DNA of 58,530 nucleotides, from assembly GCF_001949145.1 (NCBI RefSeq), contig NW_019091485.1, positions 756,082 through 814,611 on the forward strand, in the 5' to 3' direction. Origin of the DNA: Acanthaster planci (Eukaryota; Echinodermata; Asteroidea; Valvatida; Acanthasteridae). Made by a program: the position numbers and the translations under genes. The first letter of the stretch is position 1; each line of letters opens with the position of its first letter. Positions 11,201-25,400 of the stretch are shown in pieces. Under the pieces are notes generated by a model that had not been told where the DNA came from, ran no database searches, and worked only from the letters and a program-made list of their open reading frames with translations.

Positions 11201-14200
11201 CTAGGGGTTTCCCATTTTATATGTACAAAGAAATAAGAACATATTGACAGTTTGGTTTGTTTTATTTAAAACTTGGAATTAAAAATGACTTCTTTTTAAA
11301 TATATTGATGCAGGATCCAGAGAGTAGCCGTCTTCTAAAGTTCGAGATGTCTTGTGTGTTTTATAATTTTGGAGTCTTGTCACAGTATTGTGATTGGATA
11401 AGTCTGATGTTATTTCCCCAGGAATAGATCAGAGTTGTGTGGGTTATCAGAAATGATTTTTCACCAGGCAGCACTTAATTATTTGCTTTACTAGGCATGC
11501 AAAGGTAGCTTTATGACTTGCAAATGTAAAGAGCACCCTCAACAAGTAGATGGACACAGATTGAACCTTGAAAGTTCTACCAAAGTTAATGTGGAATTCA
11601 GCCATCAGTGTAAAATTCAGACGAAGCAATAGTGTTCCAATTAGGACCAGGGTACATGTATATAAATTCAGTGCGACAACTATGACACTGATCTCATCCT
11701 TGCAGTCACTAGCACATGGTCTTTCAAAGAAATATAATTTGAAAATTGAAGAGACTTTCAAAGTGTATAAGTTTTCTGAATAACTTTAACATGGAAACAA
11801 ATCTTAATGACCAAAAATAACATATGAGAAAAATGGGAAACAAGATCTGAATACAACTCACCTCAATTATTGATGCATTTGATTTTGTTGTGAAAGCAAC
11901 AGATGCTGGAGAGAATTCATTTAATTTAGAAATCAAATGTGTGACCTCATACATGTAGTTGTTTTGGTATATGCTCACAACTATGGAAAAACTTCTCACA
12001 TACAAAACCGAAAATGTGGAAATGCAGCCAATAACACCAGTTTTAAAGGTTACCAGAAACATCTTTAAAAGGAGTGACTACATCTTAAAAGGGGACTGGT
12101 TTTAAGGGATGACCTATCTTGCTTTTTTGCAGTTTGCACGGGAAAAGATAAATGGCACCGGGCAATATTTGATGCAGTTCATTTGGAAATCTTTCTGTTC
12201 TGCAAACTTTTTGTAATCTTTAAGGTAGCTCAATAAATTAAAAACAATGGATTTACCAGAAAGCAAACCAAGTATTGAAGAATTGACTCGGATTTTTATT
12301 ATTCAAACAAGCTGAAAATAGGATAGGTGTTTATTGAAGAATCAATTGAAATAAAATAGTTATCTAACCTATTGTAAATAAAGATTTTCTTTGTAAACTT
12401 ACTCCGCACCTATGTATTTGTAAATGAATTTGTGAAAATTGACATCATGTATGATGATGGGAAAGAGCTTGAGAATAAAACATACTGAACTGAGTTACAG
12501 AACTTAACATGTTACACGTACATGTCTTTGTAGTTGTGTATTTGTGTACTTATTTCTAGTCCTGAAACACGTTAGGTTTGTATTACAAAAAAAAAGATCG
12601 GAACAAACATTTGAACAAAAACAAGAACCACCACTGAATTCTCCAATAAATGAAATGAAAATTTTTAAATGAAACCTGAGATATAAAATACAAAACGGTG
12701 ACAAAGAAATTACCTGGAATTCAATAACAAACCTTCCATTAAAACCATAAAACTGATTTACTATATATTTAAAAGGTACCACTTTTTTTTTCAGACGTTT
12801 ATGTGCTCTTCCCCATGATATGGATGTTTAACTTAAAAAATCACACGTACACACAAGGACTCCTTGTGAAAAGAAATCTGCAAAGATTAACCTGGCTTTC
12901 AGAGTTGTGAATTATGGTATTTTATGTTTCAAGCCAGATGTGTTTTCTTTTTTTTAATGATAAAAGACATCATGCTTTTTTTCAAATTCTTAGACATCTG
13001 CAGGTAACCAATTTTCTTCTGAGGTTATGGTGCGTAAGTGTGGCAGGGTGATGTATGTAATTTAAACTTACATGTACACCCAATTCTAACATGCAAAATC
13101 CAACTATTAAGAACTGGTACATTTGCTTGGACAAATGTCTTCTTGAAGACAAAGTTTTGTTAAGAAAAAAAGACAGGCCCTCAGCTGCTCTAAAAATTGA
13201 ATTACATGAATTTTATATTTGTGCACAAGTTTTGCACTATACCAGTATGTAACACACGTTACAACCTGGTGTCTTGAATGTTACATGAAATAATTTGGAA
13301 GCCTTTGGGGCCAAATCAAGCATGAACTCCCCAGTGTTTAATCTCATGTTACCAGGTTTGACAATCGGAAGCAGACCATGGACCTATATTGAGCTGATGT
13401 CCTTCAGTTCAGGAGGCCAACATCCAATCAAGCAGAGCTCAGACATTAGCAGAGATTAGAAAACATTTCCATATCTTTAGAACTTCATTTTTTTCATTTT
13501 TTTCCTGTCCTTTTCATTAATCCAAACTCTCTAGAAACATTGTTGGGCATGCAGATTAACATATGGAGCACTAGTAATTGTCATGCATGTCTTTGTGCAT
13601 ACTCTTCCACATATAACAGATTCAAATCAGACCACTTAATGACTGCTTTACTGCTGAAGATGACGCCAGTGGGTCTGAGCCAGTGGACTGACAAACAAAT
13701 CACTGATCAAAACCCTGATCAGACGAAAAGGCAGATACACAGATGCTTTACTCAACACACAGCTGCTTGTAAGAGAAATGTCATTTTGAATTACAAGCAT
13801 TTCCAATGCAGCGAGAATCAGCTAGCATTACACACAAATGTGAATGTAACATCACATCTTGATCTAGGGGTATTATGATTTATAGTACTGCCTTGCGTAA
13901 CGATGGCAGAGAACATGCAGCATTATTACCAATGTAGGGTCAAGCCAAGCATTGGAAAGATGAAAAATATTTTTTTATAATAACATTAAAAATTTGTATG
14001 TTTTAAAACCACCAAAGGAGTTGTACTTTTGCACAGAACAGTGTCAAAGTGTCATGGACTGTTCCTGAAATTATATGTACTTATTTATCACAGTATGCCA
14101 TGATTTTGTAATAAAATGATGACACAAGATTGACAACAAATGTACATACTAAACATTTGTGCGTTAAAAGTAGAATTTTAAGAATTTAATACATTATTGG

Positions 14201-16278
14201 TGTGTAAAATTAATGTTCACTAAACCAAAATTGACAATAATTATCACATTAATTATTAAATATATTCTAATACTAAGTCAACTACTTTTACAGTTGTTGC
14301 TTTGGTTAAGGCACAAATTTAAAAATTACATACGGCACTTTGCTCTCTTCAGAATATTTTTCTTTACTCGTAATTATAAGATTGAAACTTTCATTCCTAA
14401 TTTTGAAGTTAAATTTCAGATGTTGCCAAAGCATTACACTTAAGTCACGCCCATAAAGAGGCTGATATCCCAGAATGCATTACCTTCCTTTGACATTATC
14501 TACAGGAATGCTTAATTTAGAAGTGTTAGTAAATTACACTCCCCAACAAAAAATAATAAAAATAAATAAAATGACCCTGACACCGAAGTTCCAAGATCTG
14601 TTAGCTCACTACAGTGGAGAGGTTCACATTTGCAATACAAAACCTATGCCTAAGATGACACCTTCGAAGTTTCATGTATATGAGAGTTTAGCCTAATTAG
14701 CCAGGGCTCAGCTGGAATCAACTCAAGCTTAATCCTTTCTAAATTTCGGGTGTACTGCCAAAATTTCTACTCCATTCTGGACAGTGCTGCTCCTATAGGG
14801 TACCAAAGCGCGTATGTCATGCTCACAATCACGTGTGTGAAAGACATTAGTGCAAGAAGCAGAGAGTGAACCAACAAACCCGTGTACTCCCTTCATAATG
14901 CACTACACTTTCTGGATTACAATATGACCTCAGGCTTCAGTAGTCTATATTCATAGATGCAGGTCTGGTATTTTTCATTGGTCAAAAATCCTAATAAAAG
15001 CACTCACTTGTGAGTTATTATTATCAGTATTACCTAAGAAGCAGCAGAGTTTCCATCAAAGTCCACCAATTAGCTTTAGGAGAGAAGGTGATCATGTAGG
15101 AATTAAGCCTGGCAAAATAAGCCTGAATGAGCATTTTGCCACATAGAGAGGATTATGTCTTTTGCAATAGCAAAGTTGAGACCAACTTGTGGGTATAAAA
15201 ATGTTGTCTCCATACTGTTTTGGGTTACCACAAGATCTGTCTTTGTTCCCACAACTGCTTAACAAGTAATTGTGTTTAGGGGAGAACAGAGATGCTGAAA
15301 AATATCCAAGAACTTGCATATCCAAGACTGTGTGACAACATCCTCATATGCTTTACTCCTTTTAAGTACATATACATGTACTTGATTAATATAGCCTCGG
15401 TACTTGTTGGCTTGACTCCAACTTTACAGCCAAATAGAATGGGACTTGGGAAAAAAAAAAGACTCATAGAGCTCTGCTGAGTGATTCCATATGTTTCCAC
15501 CACACTTGACATTTCAATTCATATCTATTTCAGCAACACGTCTGAATCATTTGGCTGCCTAGAGCTGACAACAACACACACGTCCATGAGAAATGACTCA
15601 AACCACTAGCTAGTAGTTTTTAAATAGGTGCATGTACTCTTGCTAAACATACAAAAGAAATTCTGACACGGCCTAATGTTATTCTATGACCTTCGAACCT
15701 TCAGGGCATTTTTCTCTCAGGCATTCAAGTTGCATCCATCTTTTCATATACATGTACTCCCACCTCCCACAGCCTACTTGCTGTTCACTTTAATTTGAGA
15801 AAAATGCAGCATTCAGAATGTTTTGCAATTTTATATTTACTCCTTTTGTTTTTTCAAAAGTTTCAGACCTCAATATGTTGGAACTGTAGTGGAGACCACT
15901 AAAAACCATTACCAGATCCCAGAAGACCTCTCCATAAGACCAACACAAGAACGCCAGTCTGATTTCAAAACTCAAGATTAGCTATTCAAATGAAAAGTAA
16001 TCCTTCATCATTATTTTGCCTGTTTCTTATGACTGGTCTTGCATCTGGTCTTCTGTCTGGTCTTGTGATGGTTTCAACTTCAATACTGTTGACACTGATA
16101 GTTGCACAGAAGAACAATGAGACAAATAAAGGGCATCGGAATAGAAATGAAAAACCAAACTCAAGATTATGAAAAATAATAATACAAGTTACAAATGTCA
16201 TGAAAGTAGCCAACCCTGATGTATATAAATATGCAAATGAGGTACTATCGCGTTTGTCCATGGTTGTGGTCACTGGAA
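8295..16278. other. Convergent intergenic region and probable 3' UTRs; no gene seen
   Basis: The interval lies between the stop codons of NET1-like (plus) and ASB (minus). The first part is presumably NET1 3' UTR. Candidate polyadenylation words are ATTAAA near 9012 and AATAAA at 11173-11178, neither decisive. ATTAAA on the minus strand at 15789-15794 could serve the ASB mRNA. Open frames here, the longest about 112 codons (11724-12062 minus, 13540-13878 plus), have no recognisable domain or splice support. I saw no tRNA or rRNA gene. Confidence 0.5.
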
Positions 16279-16406
16279 TCACTTTCTGTAGTCCAAAAAG
16301 GCCTTGATTCCTTCTGGGAGTGGCAAGGACATGATAGAGCTTCTATCATCATTCAGAGACTTGTTGACAGACCCACGACAAAGCTCAGACAGTAAAGGCA
16401 CATTTT
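16279..16406 (-). CDS. ASB exon 6 (SOCS box and stop)
   Basis: 128 nt after a strong acceptor (TTCTGTCCTCTCAG), entering phase 1. It encodes ENVPLLSELCRGSVNKSLN through LPLPEGIKAFLDYRK and TGA at 16281-16279. The BC box and Cul5 box (LPLP) are intact. Confidence 0.92.
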
Positions 16407-19400
16407 CTGAGAGGACAGAAAAACACAAAAGTAAAATACTCCACTTCATAAAACAGCTTCAATTGAATTATAACACTTGTACATTAGAAAACAGGATTAT
16501 TGCCAAAGTAAAAAATAAAGGGTAGTTTATGTCTGTAAAACAAATCAAAGTGTATGTTAGTACATTCACTGGGTACGTTCACTGGGTAACTCTCTTAAGA
16601 ACTGCAGTGATACCCTGACTCATACTGTTCAAACCAACACTACACAACAGAATAATTCCAGGTGCAGTTCAGCATGTACATGTATGTTGAGTGGGCCGGG
16701 CTTGCAAGCCAATTTAACCCACACTGACCATATCACATTTTTAACGGCCTGATATCCTCCCAAAAAGTCATCAAGTGACCTCCCTTACCCTTTCCAACAA
16801 TTTATACATTTTTATAGATTTAATATTTGTACAGGTATTTATCATTGTAATTTGCAACCTATCAAATGTGCACCCAACAATTCAGTGAACAGTGCCCTCT
16901 GTTGGTACAGGGTAAAGCCCTTGGATTTCCTTCTTCAGGGTTAGGAGTGATACATACCAGGTACATACATGTAAGATAAACCTGGTCTGTGGTCACATGA
17001 TCACTCTACATCAGGAAAATACCCCGTTCAGTCAGCTCTCATTAATACGAGGGCCTCGGGACTTACTTAATTATTTTGTATTATCCGGAACCTCATCTTT
17101 AGCGAAAAGTATTTTCCCACTCGTATGTGTCATTTGTTGGTCATACTACTATTGACGGGTGATGAATTTGCTTTCAAATTAGTTCGAACATGTTCTTTAT
17201 GAAAGTGTAATGTACATGCAGATTTAAGAAAGAGTTGTAATAAAGCATGTATTATATACTGCAGTTGAGAAGAACGAAGCAGAAAATTAATAAACTGCAA
17301 CAACAGGTCAAGCGGACTCATCACCAGTAATTGTCAATGTGAAGTAACCAGCACAGTGTTGTCACTGTTGCAAGAGAATGCGTAAGTAAGTACATTAATA
17401 TTTTAGTTGGTGACCGACTAAATAAACTGCAACAACAGGTCAAGCGGACTCATCACCAGTAATTGTCAATGTGAAGTAACCAGCACAGTGTTGTCACTGT
17501 TGCAAGAGAATGCGCAAGTAAGTACATTAATATTTTAGTTGGTGACCGACTAAATAAACTGCAACAACAGGTCAAGCGGACTCATCACCAGTAATTGTCA
17601 ATGTGAAGTAACCAGCACAGTGTTGTCACTGTTGCAAGAGAATGCGTAAGTAAGTACATTAATATTTTAGTTAGTGACCGACTAAAGAAATGTAATTTTA
17701 TACATGTACAAAGTGAAGAAAACCAGTGATTTTTTTGGTGGACAATGAAGGCATAAGTTTGGCCTGGGTAATATGTTTTTAGAGGATAATGAAGATTTTT
17801 TTAACTTTTTGGATTTAGAACCTATAAATTTGACTTCCAATATGACATTTACAGGTAAGAGAAAACACATTTTAATGACAAATGAATTTTATGTAAGTTT
17901 ATAGGTTGGGTAGGGGCATTTTTTGTTGTGTTTTAGTGGGAGTTTAGTTTGTAATGAGTATGTTCTGATCAGGCTATCTGGTGGCCTAGGAATTGCAAAC
18001 GCCCACCATCTGTCGTATTCATTCCAATTGGACAGCATGAGAGCTCCCACAAAGAAAATCCTTTGATAGCTTGGGGATCTAAAATGCCCCCATAACTTAT
18101 CAGGGATAAGCGAGCATTATCACTGTCCCTAGTACAACAGCACCTGTACTCAAATGGGTTCATTGACTGATGAGTTGTTTTAAAAATGCTCGTGCTACAA
18201 AGAGAGATAACAATGCATCTGCACTCGACCAGACCAGAAAAAGCACTTGTCTTAACTGAAATCTCGTATTACCCGAGCTCGTACAGTGTATTAAAAATTG
18301 TTTTCTTCATAGGAATGTACAAACTTTGGTCGGGACTGACAAACTACATGTACGCTCGTCTTAACCGGAATCTTGTCTTATCCAAGCTTGTATTGCTGAG
18401 TCAACTGTATTCCCTGTGATGTTGTGCAGAACCATCAGGGGGCAGGATTTTTGTGCAAATGTTGCAATTTTGAAGAACGTTCTGATGTGCTGTGATGCAT
18501 GATTCAGCAGATTGGTCCAGAAATTTGAATAAAAGGGAACATCACAAGGCAGCAGTGTTGGAGATACCGTAGATAGAGTTAGAAAACAGTGAAGGTGCCA
18601 CCATGGGTTTACAGCAAGACCCCGATGAGGATTCAGCGAGCCGATGGAAGCCTTTTTAATGGAGATGATTACAGCACAGCAAGTGTGCAGGCTGTGGAAC
18701 ACTTGCTGGAAATCTTTCCAAATCTTCCAATGTCCTCCACATTGCACAAAGCCAATGGTACTTTTCCCATCCTAACAAGTCTAACGTGCAGTTATAAGCT
18801 GTGAATTTCTTCTCAACCAAAAAAGTTTAAAAATCTAGAGGGATTTTGCAGGACTTGGAAAAGTTTAGGGTTCCAGAGACACCGGTACCTAGTTGGTGCT
18901 GGGTAGTTCCCAAGGTGATTCAGAAACAGTTGCAGGCTGGGGGTCGCTTCTGAGTTCCGCTTGTTGGTACCGTCTTTTTTTTTTACTACTGAATATTTTA
19001 AATAAACCGTAATATTCTGCATACGAGCCACGGCTTATACGTTGATTCTCAAGCTCAAGGTGACCATGATTCTGCATATTAATAAATTCAATCTCTAGTC
19101 ATGTGTACCATCAGGAAATTCCGGCAAATATCCACATTTCAGGCATTTCAAAGGGTTTGAAATCAATGTATTATTTGTTAGTTTATTCAATATTGAAAAC
19201 TACAGTGTATAAGTCTTACATGCAACCTTTGGTTCACGACAGAAATGCAACTTTTTAATGTTGTTTTCCAAAGCACATTGTGATAGGCCTTTGTATAAAA
19301 ATATGAGTTCACAGTGCCAAAAGTTCCACTTTTGGGCTTGATGAACCCCCCCCCTCGTCTCTGGTCAGGCAACAGGCCTGAGCTGCCAAAGCAACAAGAG

Positions 19401-22400
19401 ACCATGCGCTAAAATAACCCATGACAAAAAATAGGATGCCTACCTTGATGGTGTTTAAGTACACCATAGGCCTCACTGTCTATTGGTGCCAAGTCTAGGG
19501 CCGTCTTTCCGTCTTTATCCCTAGCAGTCAACTTGCTTCCATGATGTAAAAGCAAGGTGATTGTTTCTGCTGGTGCAGATGTTGAAGCAGCAACATGTAA
19601 TGGAGTCTGTTCATCCTCTGGCCGTGTGGTATTTGGACTGGCTCCTAAGAAATACATTGACAAGTTTTATTACACCTTAGGTTCACCCAGACGAAAAACA
19701 AATCAAAAGAGACTACGTGAAATTTAACCCTAACCGTGGGAATTTTCAGCTTATATTCTTCCCGAATCCTGACTCATTCATTCAACAACATTTATTTCCA
19801 TAATGCCATATAGAAAAGTAATATAAATTAATTATCAGGAGATATATTTAGTACAATATTACTAGTATATACACACAGAGAAAACTTGACAGGGATATAT
19901 ACAGAGATGGAATGAAGATGGCAATATAGGGGCATCTTAGGAAGCTGGAAGCTTATATATAAGATGCCCTGACAAAACAAAACAAGATCCAATCGACAAA
20001 CTAATACATTGACAGAAAAACATTCGAACTAAGACATACACGTGGGATGAATGTTAAAACATAACGATGAATACATTAAATGTTATCTAAACAAGATTGA
20101 TGATGTCGTAAATCAAAGCAAGAGCAACAGAAGCACTATGTAAAATAGGAAATGGAAAAGACAGCTAATTAATACAAAAGAAAAATAAAACAACAAAAAG
20201 GCTGCTAAATCAGGGAGCATGATTATGACACGTACTGGGAGACAACATAGTCTTTGTAACCAGATTTAAAGCTACCCACAGAGGACTTCGTTTTCAACGC
20301 CGTGGCTAAACTGTTCCAAAGACGAGGACCATAGAAACAAAGAGTGTTCATTTGAAGAGTTGTGCGTATGGAATGTAGAAACAGTAGAAACAGTTAGGTG
20401 ACTTGGCTCCATGGAGTCAATTCATACCTGCTTGAAGCAGTAACCTGGCACATTCTGTCTGATGGCAATAGGAAGCCGCATGTAGAGGTGTTCCCAGTCT
20501 GTTCTGGTCCAATTTCTCCACCTCAGCTCCCACACTCAGAAGAATACTCGTTGAATCTAAACACCCTGCAAGAAGAAAACACTTTTTTATACACAAGGTG
20601 CAACAGACCTATGCAGACCCAGGGGATCATGTCCCATTCTACCAGTGGAAAACATACATGTGACAAAAATAAAGTTTAATTCAGTAGGTACATGTAGGTT
20701 ACCAAGGGAGGCAGATTGGAAAATGAGATGTACAGGAAAAGACAGAGTTCTTTAAGTCTAAGTATAAAAGGACTGCCAATATTATGATTTCAGGCGTCAC
20801 TTCTATTTAACTAACGACTATGGCAAGAAATCAAAGATTTGTACACTGCATCTGCAGTTGTACACTGCATTGCATTTGCATCTTCCTCTGCTAAACCCTC
20901 GAGCTGAACTGAACTAGTTTTTATTCTACTACAAAAGTTGCAGTTACCAAGTGGCTAAGACATGGAGCAGTCGCTCTTCTCATACCCTGGCACAACCCAC
21001 CAGCTGATATTACAGTGTTCATGGGCATTCTTAAAGATCCTGGTCCTACTAGCAACTTCAATGCCCCGACTCAAAGTGCGAATAACGTATCTGTAATGTT
21101 TACTTTTTCTCCAATATCTGTTAGGAATGTTTATAAACTTCTCAAAGGTACAACCACTGGGAAAGCTTTTGGTCTTGATGGTATTAATGGACCTTTTTTA
21201 ACCACTTGCTGCTGGGGACCTGTTTTCGTGCACATAGGTTTTGGAGCCCGGGAACCTGAAATGGGACAGAGGGAACTGGGCCTTGTAACAACAGACTGTA
21301 CTCAGAACAAAATACCACGCTGCTTGGAATTACCGGCATTTTTCACTCTCAAAAGTGGAGATAATCTAGCCTTGTTTTGAAACAGTATACCGCGGTTTGG
21401 GGCATTTAGAGCGAGCGGATTACCACCTGGGACAAAAGCGCTGCACCACTGCAGCGATGAGCCACACAGCACTGCTGCACGCTAATCTGGCTCCTATTGA
21501 AAAGAGGTCAGTAGTGCACTGTGGCAGGTTCGTGAACAAAAGAAAGTTATATGCCAATGATCGTAATCAGTAAAGACCAGTTTCTGTAATTTCTTCTGTG
21601 ATGAACACGTAGTTCATGGTCAGCTCCATAGTTTTGTATTAATAATCTGCTTACAAAGTTTCAGTCGGGCTTCAGACCACATCAATCAACACGTACAGCA
21701 TTAATTGATGTATCTGATTTTTTACATGAAAAAATAGATGCTGGCCAATTTGTTGAAGCTGTTTTCCTTGATTTACAGAATGCTTTCGATACTGTTAATC
21801 ATGCAATTTTGTTGCAGAAATTAGAGAAATATGGTGTACGTGGTCTGGAACTTGAGTGGTTCTAATCTTACTTATTAGACAGAAGGCAATGTACAAGAGT
21901 CGGTGGTTTCTTATCCAAAGTGTCAGAGCCACTTCAATTTGGAGTACCACTGGGAACAATCTTGGGACCATTACTTTTTTTCGATTTTTATCAATGAACT
22001 TCCATCAGTTATTAAACGCTCAAAATGTGTACTGTATGCTATTGACACTGCTATTTTTATCCAAAAAAAACCATTGCTAACATTAATCAGTGCTTAAATC
22101 AGGATATGGAAAGAAATTCTCAGTGGCTTTGTAATAGACTCTGTCTAAATACTAGTAAATCTAAATGTATTTTGATCGGTTCAGCTCAAAGACTTGTCGA
22201 AAATGGACAACCAAATATTGATGTCAATGTCAATAATGCAAGTCTCTCAGCACGTTTCGTGCACAAAATATCTGGAAGTATATTGTAACTTAAAATGGAA
22301 TCATCATTCTAATCACATTATCTCGGCAGTTAATAAGCATATTGGGGTTCTTAACAGAGAAAAACCAGTTCTTCCTATTTTTTCACTCAATTTCATAGTT

Positions 22401-25400
22401 AAACCATTTGTTTTTATGATTTGTGATTTAGTTTGGAGCGATAATTCCAATTTGAATTTACAACGCTTAGATGAGTTTCTTAACAGAATGATTATTCTTT
22501 GGGCTCCACTTAGGACATCATTATCAATTGTACTGAATTCCTTGGGTTGGGTTACTCTGTCAGACAGATGCGATTTTCACCCGAAATGTACATGTAGGTA
22601 TTTAAATGCTTGGTGGGTGTCATTCAGGACATCTATGTGATGTTTTTACTTGGGTTAGAGAATCTCATTCTTACAATACTAGAAATAGCTCTGTGGGCAA
22701 TGTTGTCTTGCCACGCCCCCATATGATTAAGTTTCAGGGAGCTCAAGATTGGACGCTTTATTAGAAGAACAAAAGTCTCCTCTTCCATGGAATGTTAAGT
22801 GTTTTATTAACTTGTTGATTGTTCCTGTGTATTTGTATCCGTACATTTTTGGATTACTATTTTCTTGATCCTGTCATTCCTATGGTGTTTTTGATGTTAT
22901 TCTTATTTTAATTGGTGTGTTAAAATTGTATTCTTCTGTTTCTGCTTAACTATTGAAATTATTTTATGAGTGGTATCTTAACCTATGTCATATTACTGGA
23001 TTTATGTACATGGATTTATTATATTGTTTACCTTTGGCAACGGCACAATGTAAGGGTGAGAATTGTTCACTTTCCATATTTAGCTTGGCCCCCGACTGAA
23101 CAAGCAGCTCTACACATTCCTTCTTTCCTTCTGCACATGCTCTGGTCATCGGAGTATGCCAGTCTATGTCCATTGCATTCAACTATACACAAAAAGAAAA
23201 AACAGGAGGTTTATTGATATCTGAAGTTAAGTTCCCTTGACCAAAAGTCAGCTAATGCTACATGTATCTACCTTCCAAAGCTGATAAGCTTTGGACAATT
23301 TTCAGAACTTAGTTTTTCACAAAGAGTACAATGCATATATCTAGAATGTTAAAAAAGGGACTTTCAAGCAGCATCAAACCCATGTGATAACAGTGGCTGC
23401 ATTCTGCTTGCTGTGTTCCCATAAAACCCTCAAACTTCCAGGCAGATTTGAAAGGATTTAGAACTTGAGGTTATCCAAATACTTAAAATACTGTACTAAT
23501 GCAAGGAAAGTCAATGAAAAATAAAGATCACCACATCCTTTTGCACTGATGACCAATCCAAAGCCAAACTTAAAGCTGATTCATACTTTGGGTAAAGATG
23601 AAAGTGATGCAAACTTCACATCATAAAACACCTACACTAAAATTCACTCTGGGTTGGAATGTGTTCAACATTGCAAATGCGCAGGATGCATATGTGACGT
23701 GACGTCACAATTTTCACATGCAGGCTCATTTTCTTGGCAAGTATTAACCTACCTTCGGGATTTCTTTTTTTCCCCATCTTTCATAAGAGCAGTGATCAAA
23801 CATTGTACCTTGGCCCCTTCTCGGATGATCCTACTTGCGCAGACATGGTGACCTGTCTGACACGCGTCATGTAATGGCGTCACTCCGTTGCAGTTTGGAC
23901 TATTAACACACACACCCTCATTAATGAGTGATTGAAGCAACAGTGGATGACCACTACTCGCTGCCTGATGCACTCTGGTCCTATCAAAAACATCGAATGC
24001 TGAAAATATACAAGGTAAGGGGAGGGGAGAGAAACAACATGAAAAGAAGGATCACACAATACCTGTCCACCAGCATTTATAAGCTTCTTAGCACAGAAGA
24101 CATGGCCAGAACTGCACGCATCATGCAGGGGGGTCACACCATTATAAGTTGTGATGTTAACGCGAGCACCGTCTTCAATGAGTGAGTGCAACATGAAGAG
24201 ATAACCCTTTTGGGCTGCCTGATGAAGACTGGAACGGTCATGGCCTAATGTTACACGCTGATCGTATTCTATAGGTAAAGGAAATGAACAGTAAGGTCCA
24301 CATAGTTGGCATTTGAAGTGAAAACTCTTAGAACCCAAATGCTACTCATGATGGCAAGTTTGTATGAAATCTGACAATCTGATTGAAGTGCAAGAAACAT
24401 GTAATTTTTATGCACCATCATCTTGCATATACATGACTTCTGCAAATTTCATGGTACAGTCCAGTGACAGTGCATACACATATATGGATAGCTATGGAAT
24501 AGGTAATGGGGAAGCAGAGATGTGACTGTGCTACTGCCTTGTTACTGATCTGAGGGTACTGCAAAGGTCCAAATCATGCACCCAAGGCATGCACCCACAG
24601 CATGCAGCCACATAGTCTGCAGCCACATCCTATGGACATGTTTGTTGCTCATAGCCACAACCAGCTGATTCAGACAGGGCCTTAAATTTCACTACACAGT
24701 TTGTGAATGTCATCTGCATTAAAATAGTCACAGTAATGTGAATTGCAATGGGCAACATACACTGTACATTTACAAGTACCTCTGTTTCCCCCCCCATAAC
24801 TTGGCCAAAACATTAATCCCATTTTTCTTAGCTGGAGTCTTCATTCAATACAAGAAGTGGGTTGGATGGTGTCCCTTTGAAAAAGCATCACTTAAGGAAC
24901 ATCAACTTTCAACAAGCAGAATTAAATGAGTCCCAAACCCAATCCAACCCAACACACACTTCCAACAACAGTTTCAGTGAGGGTAACAACTGGGACAGTC
25001 CTCATGATTTAGGAAAATAAATGAGATGGAAAAAATGGAGTGACCTTTCTAAACAGGATTCTGATTCGAGAAATGGTGATTTTTTCAGACAATATCTAGG
25101 TAGGGAAAAATATCAAGTCTTTGAAATTTTTTGGGCCGGGGGGGGGGGAAATACTGATGACCCAAAACATTTTTTACAAATATGCAAATTCAACAGAATT
25201 GATGATGAGCTTGGTAATTGATTGACATTTAAATATGTCACATCACAGCATTTAAATTTACACTTGTTACTAATTTCTTTTGGGGGAGATGTCCAAGAAG
25301 TACACGTATCTCAATGGTTGAAGCAATGCAATAGCACCGAGTATTTAGTACTAATTACTACAGCTCCATGATTATACATGTATGTGGATATGCAAATGGG

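Noticed and set aside
20428-20565. Direct splicing of ASB exon 3 to exon 5 as the main form
   Set aside because: The phases would allow it, but exon 4 has good splice sites and supplies the rest of repeat 4 and repeat 5, so skipping is at most a minor isoform.
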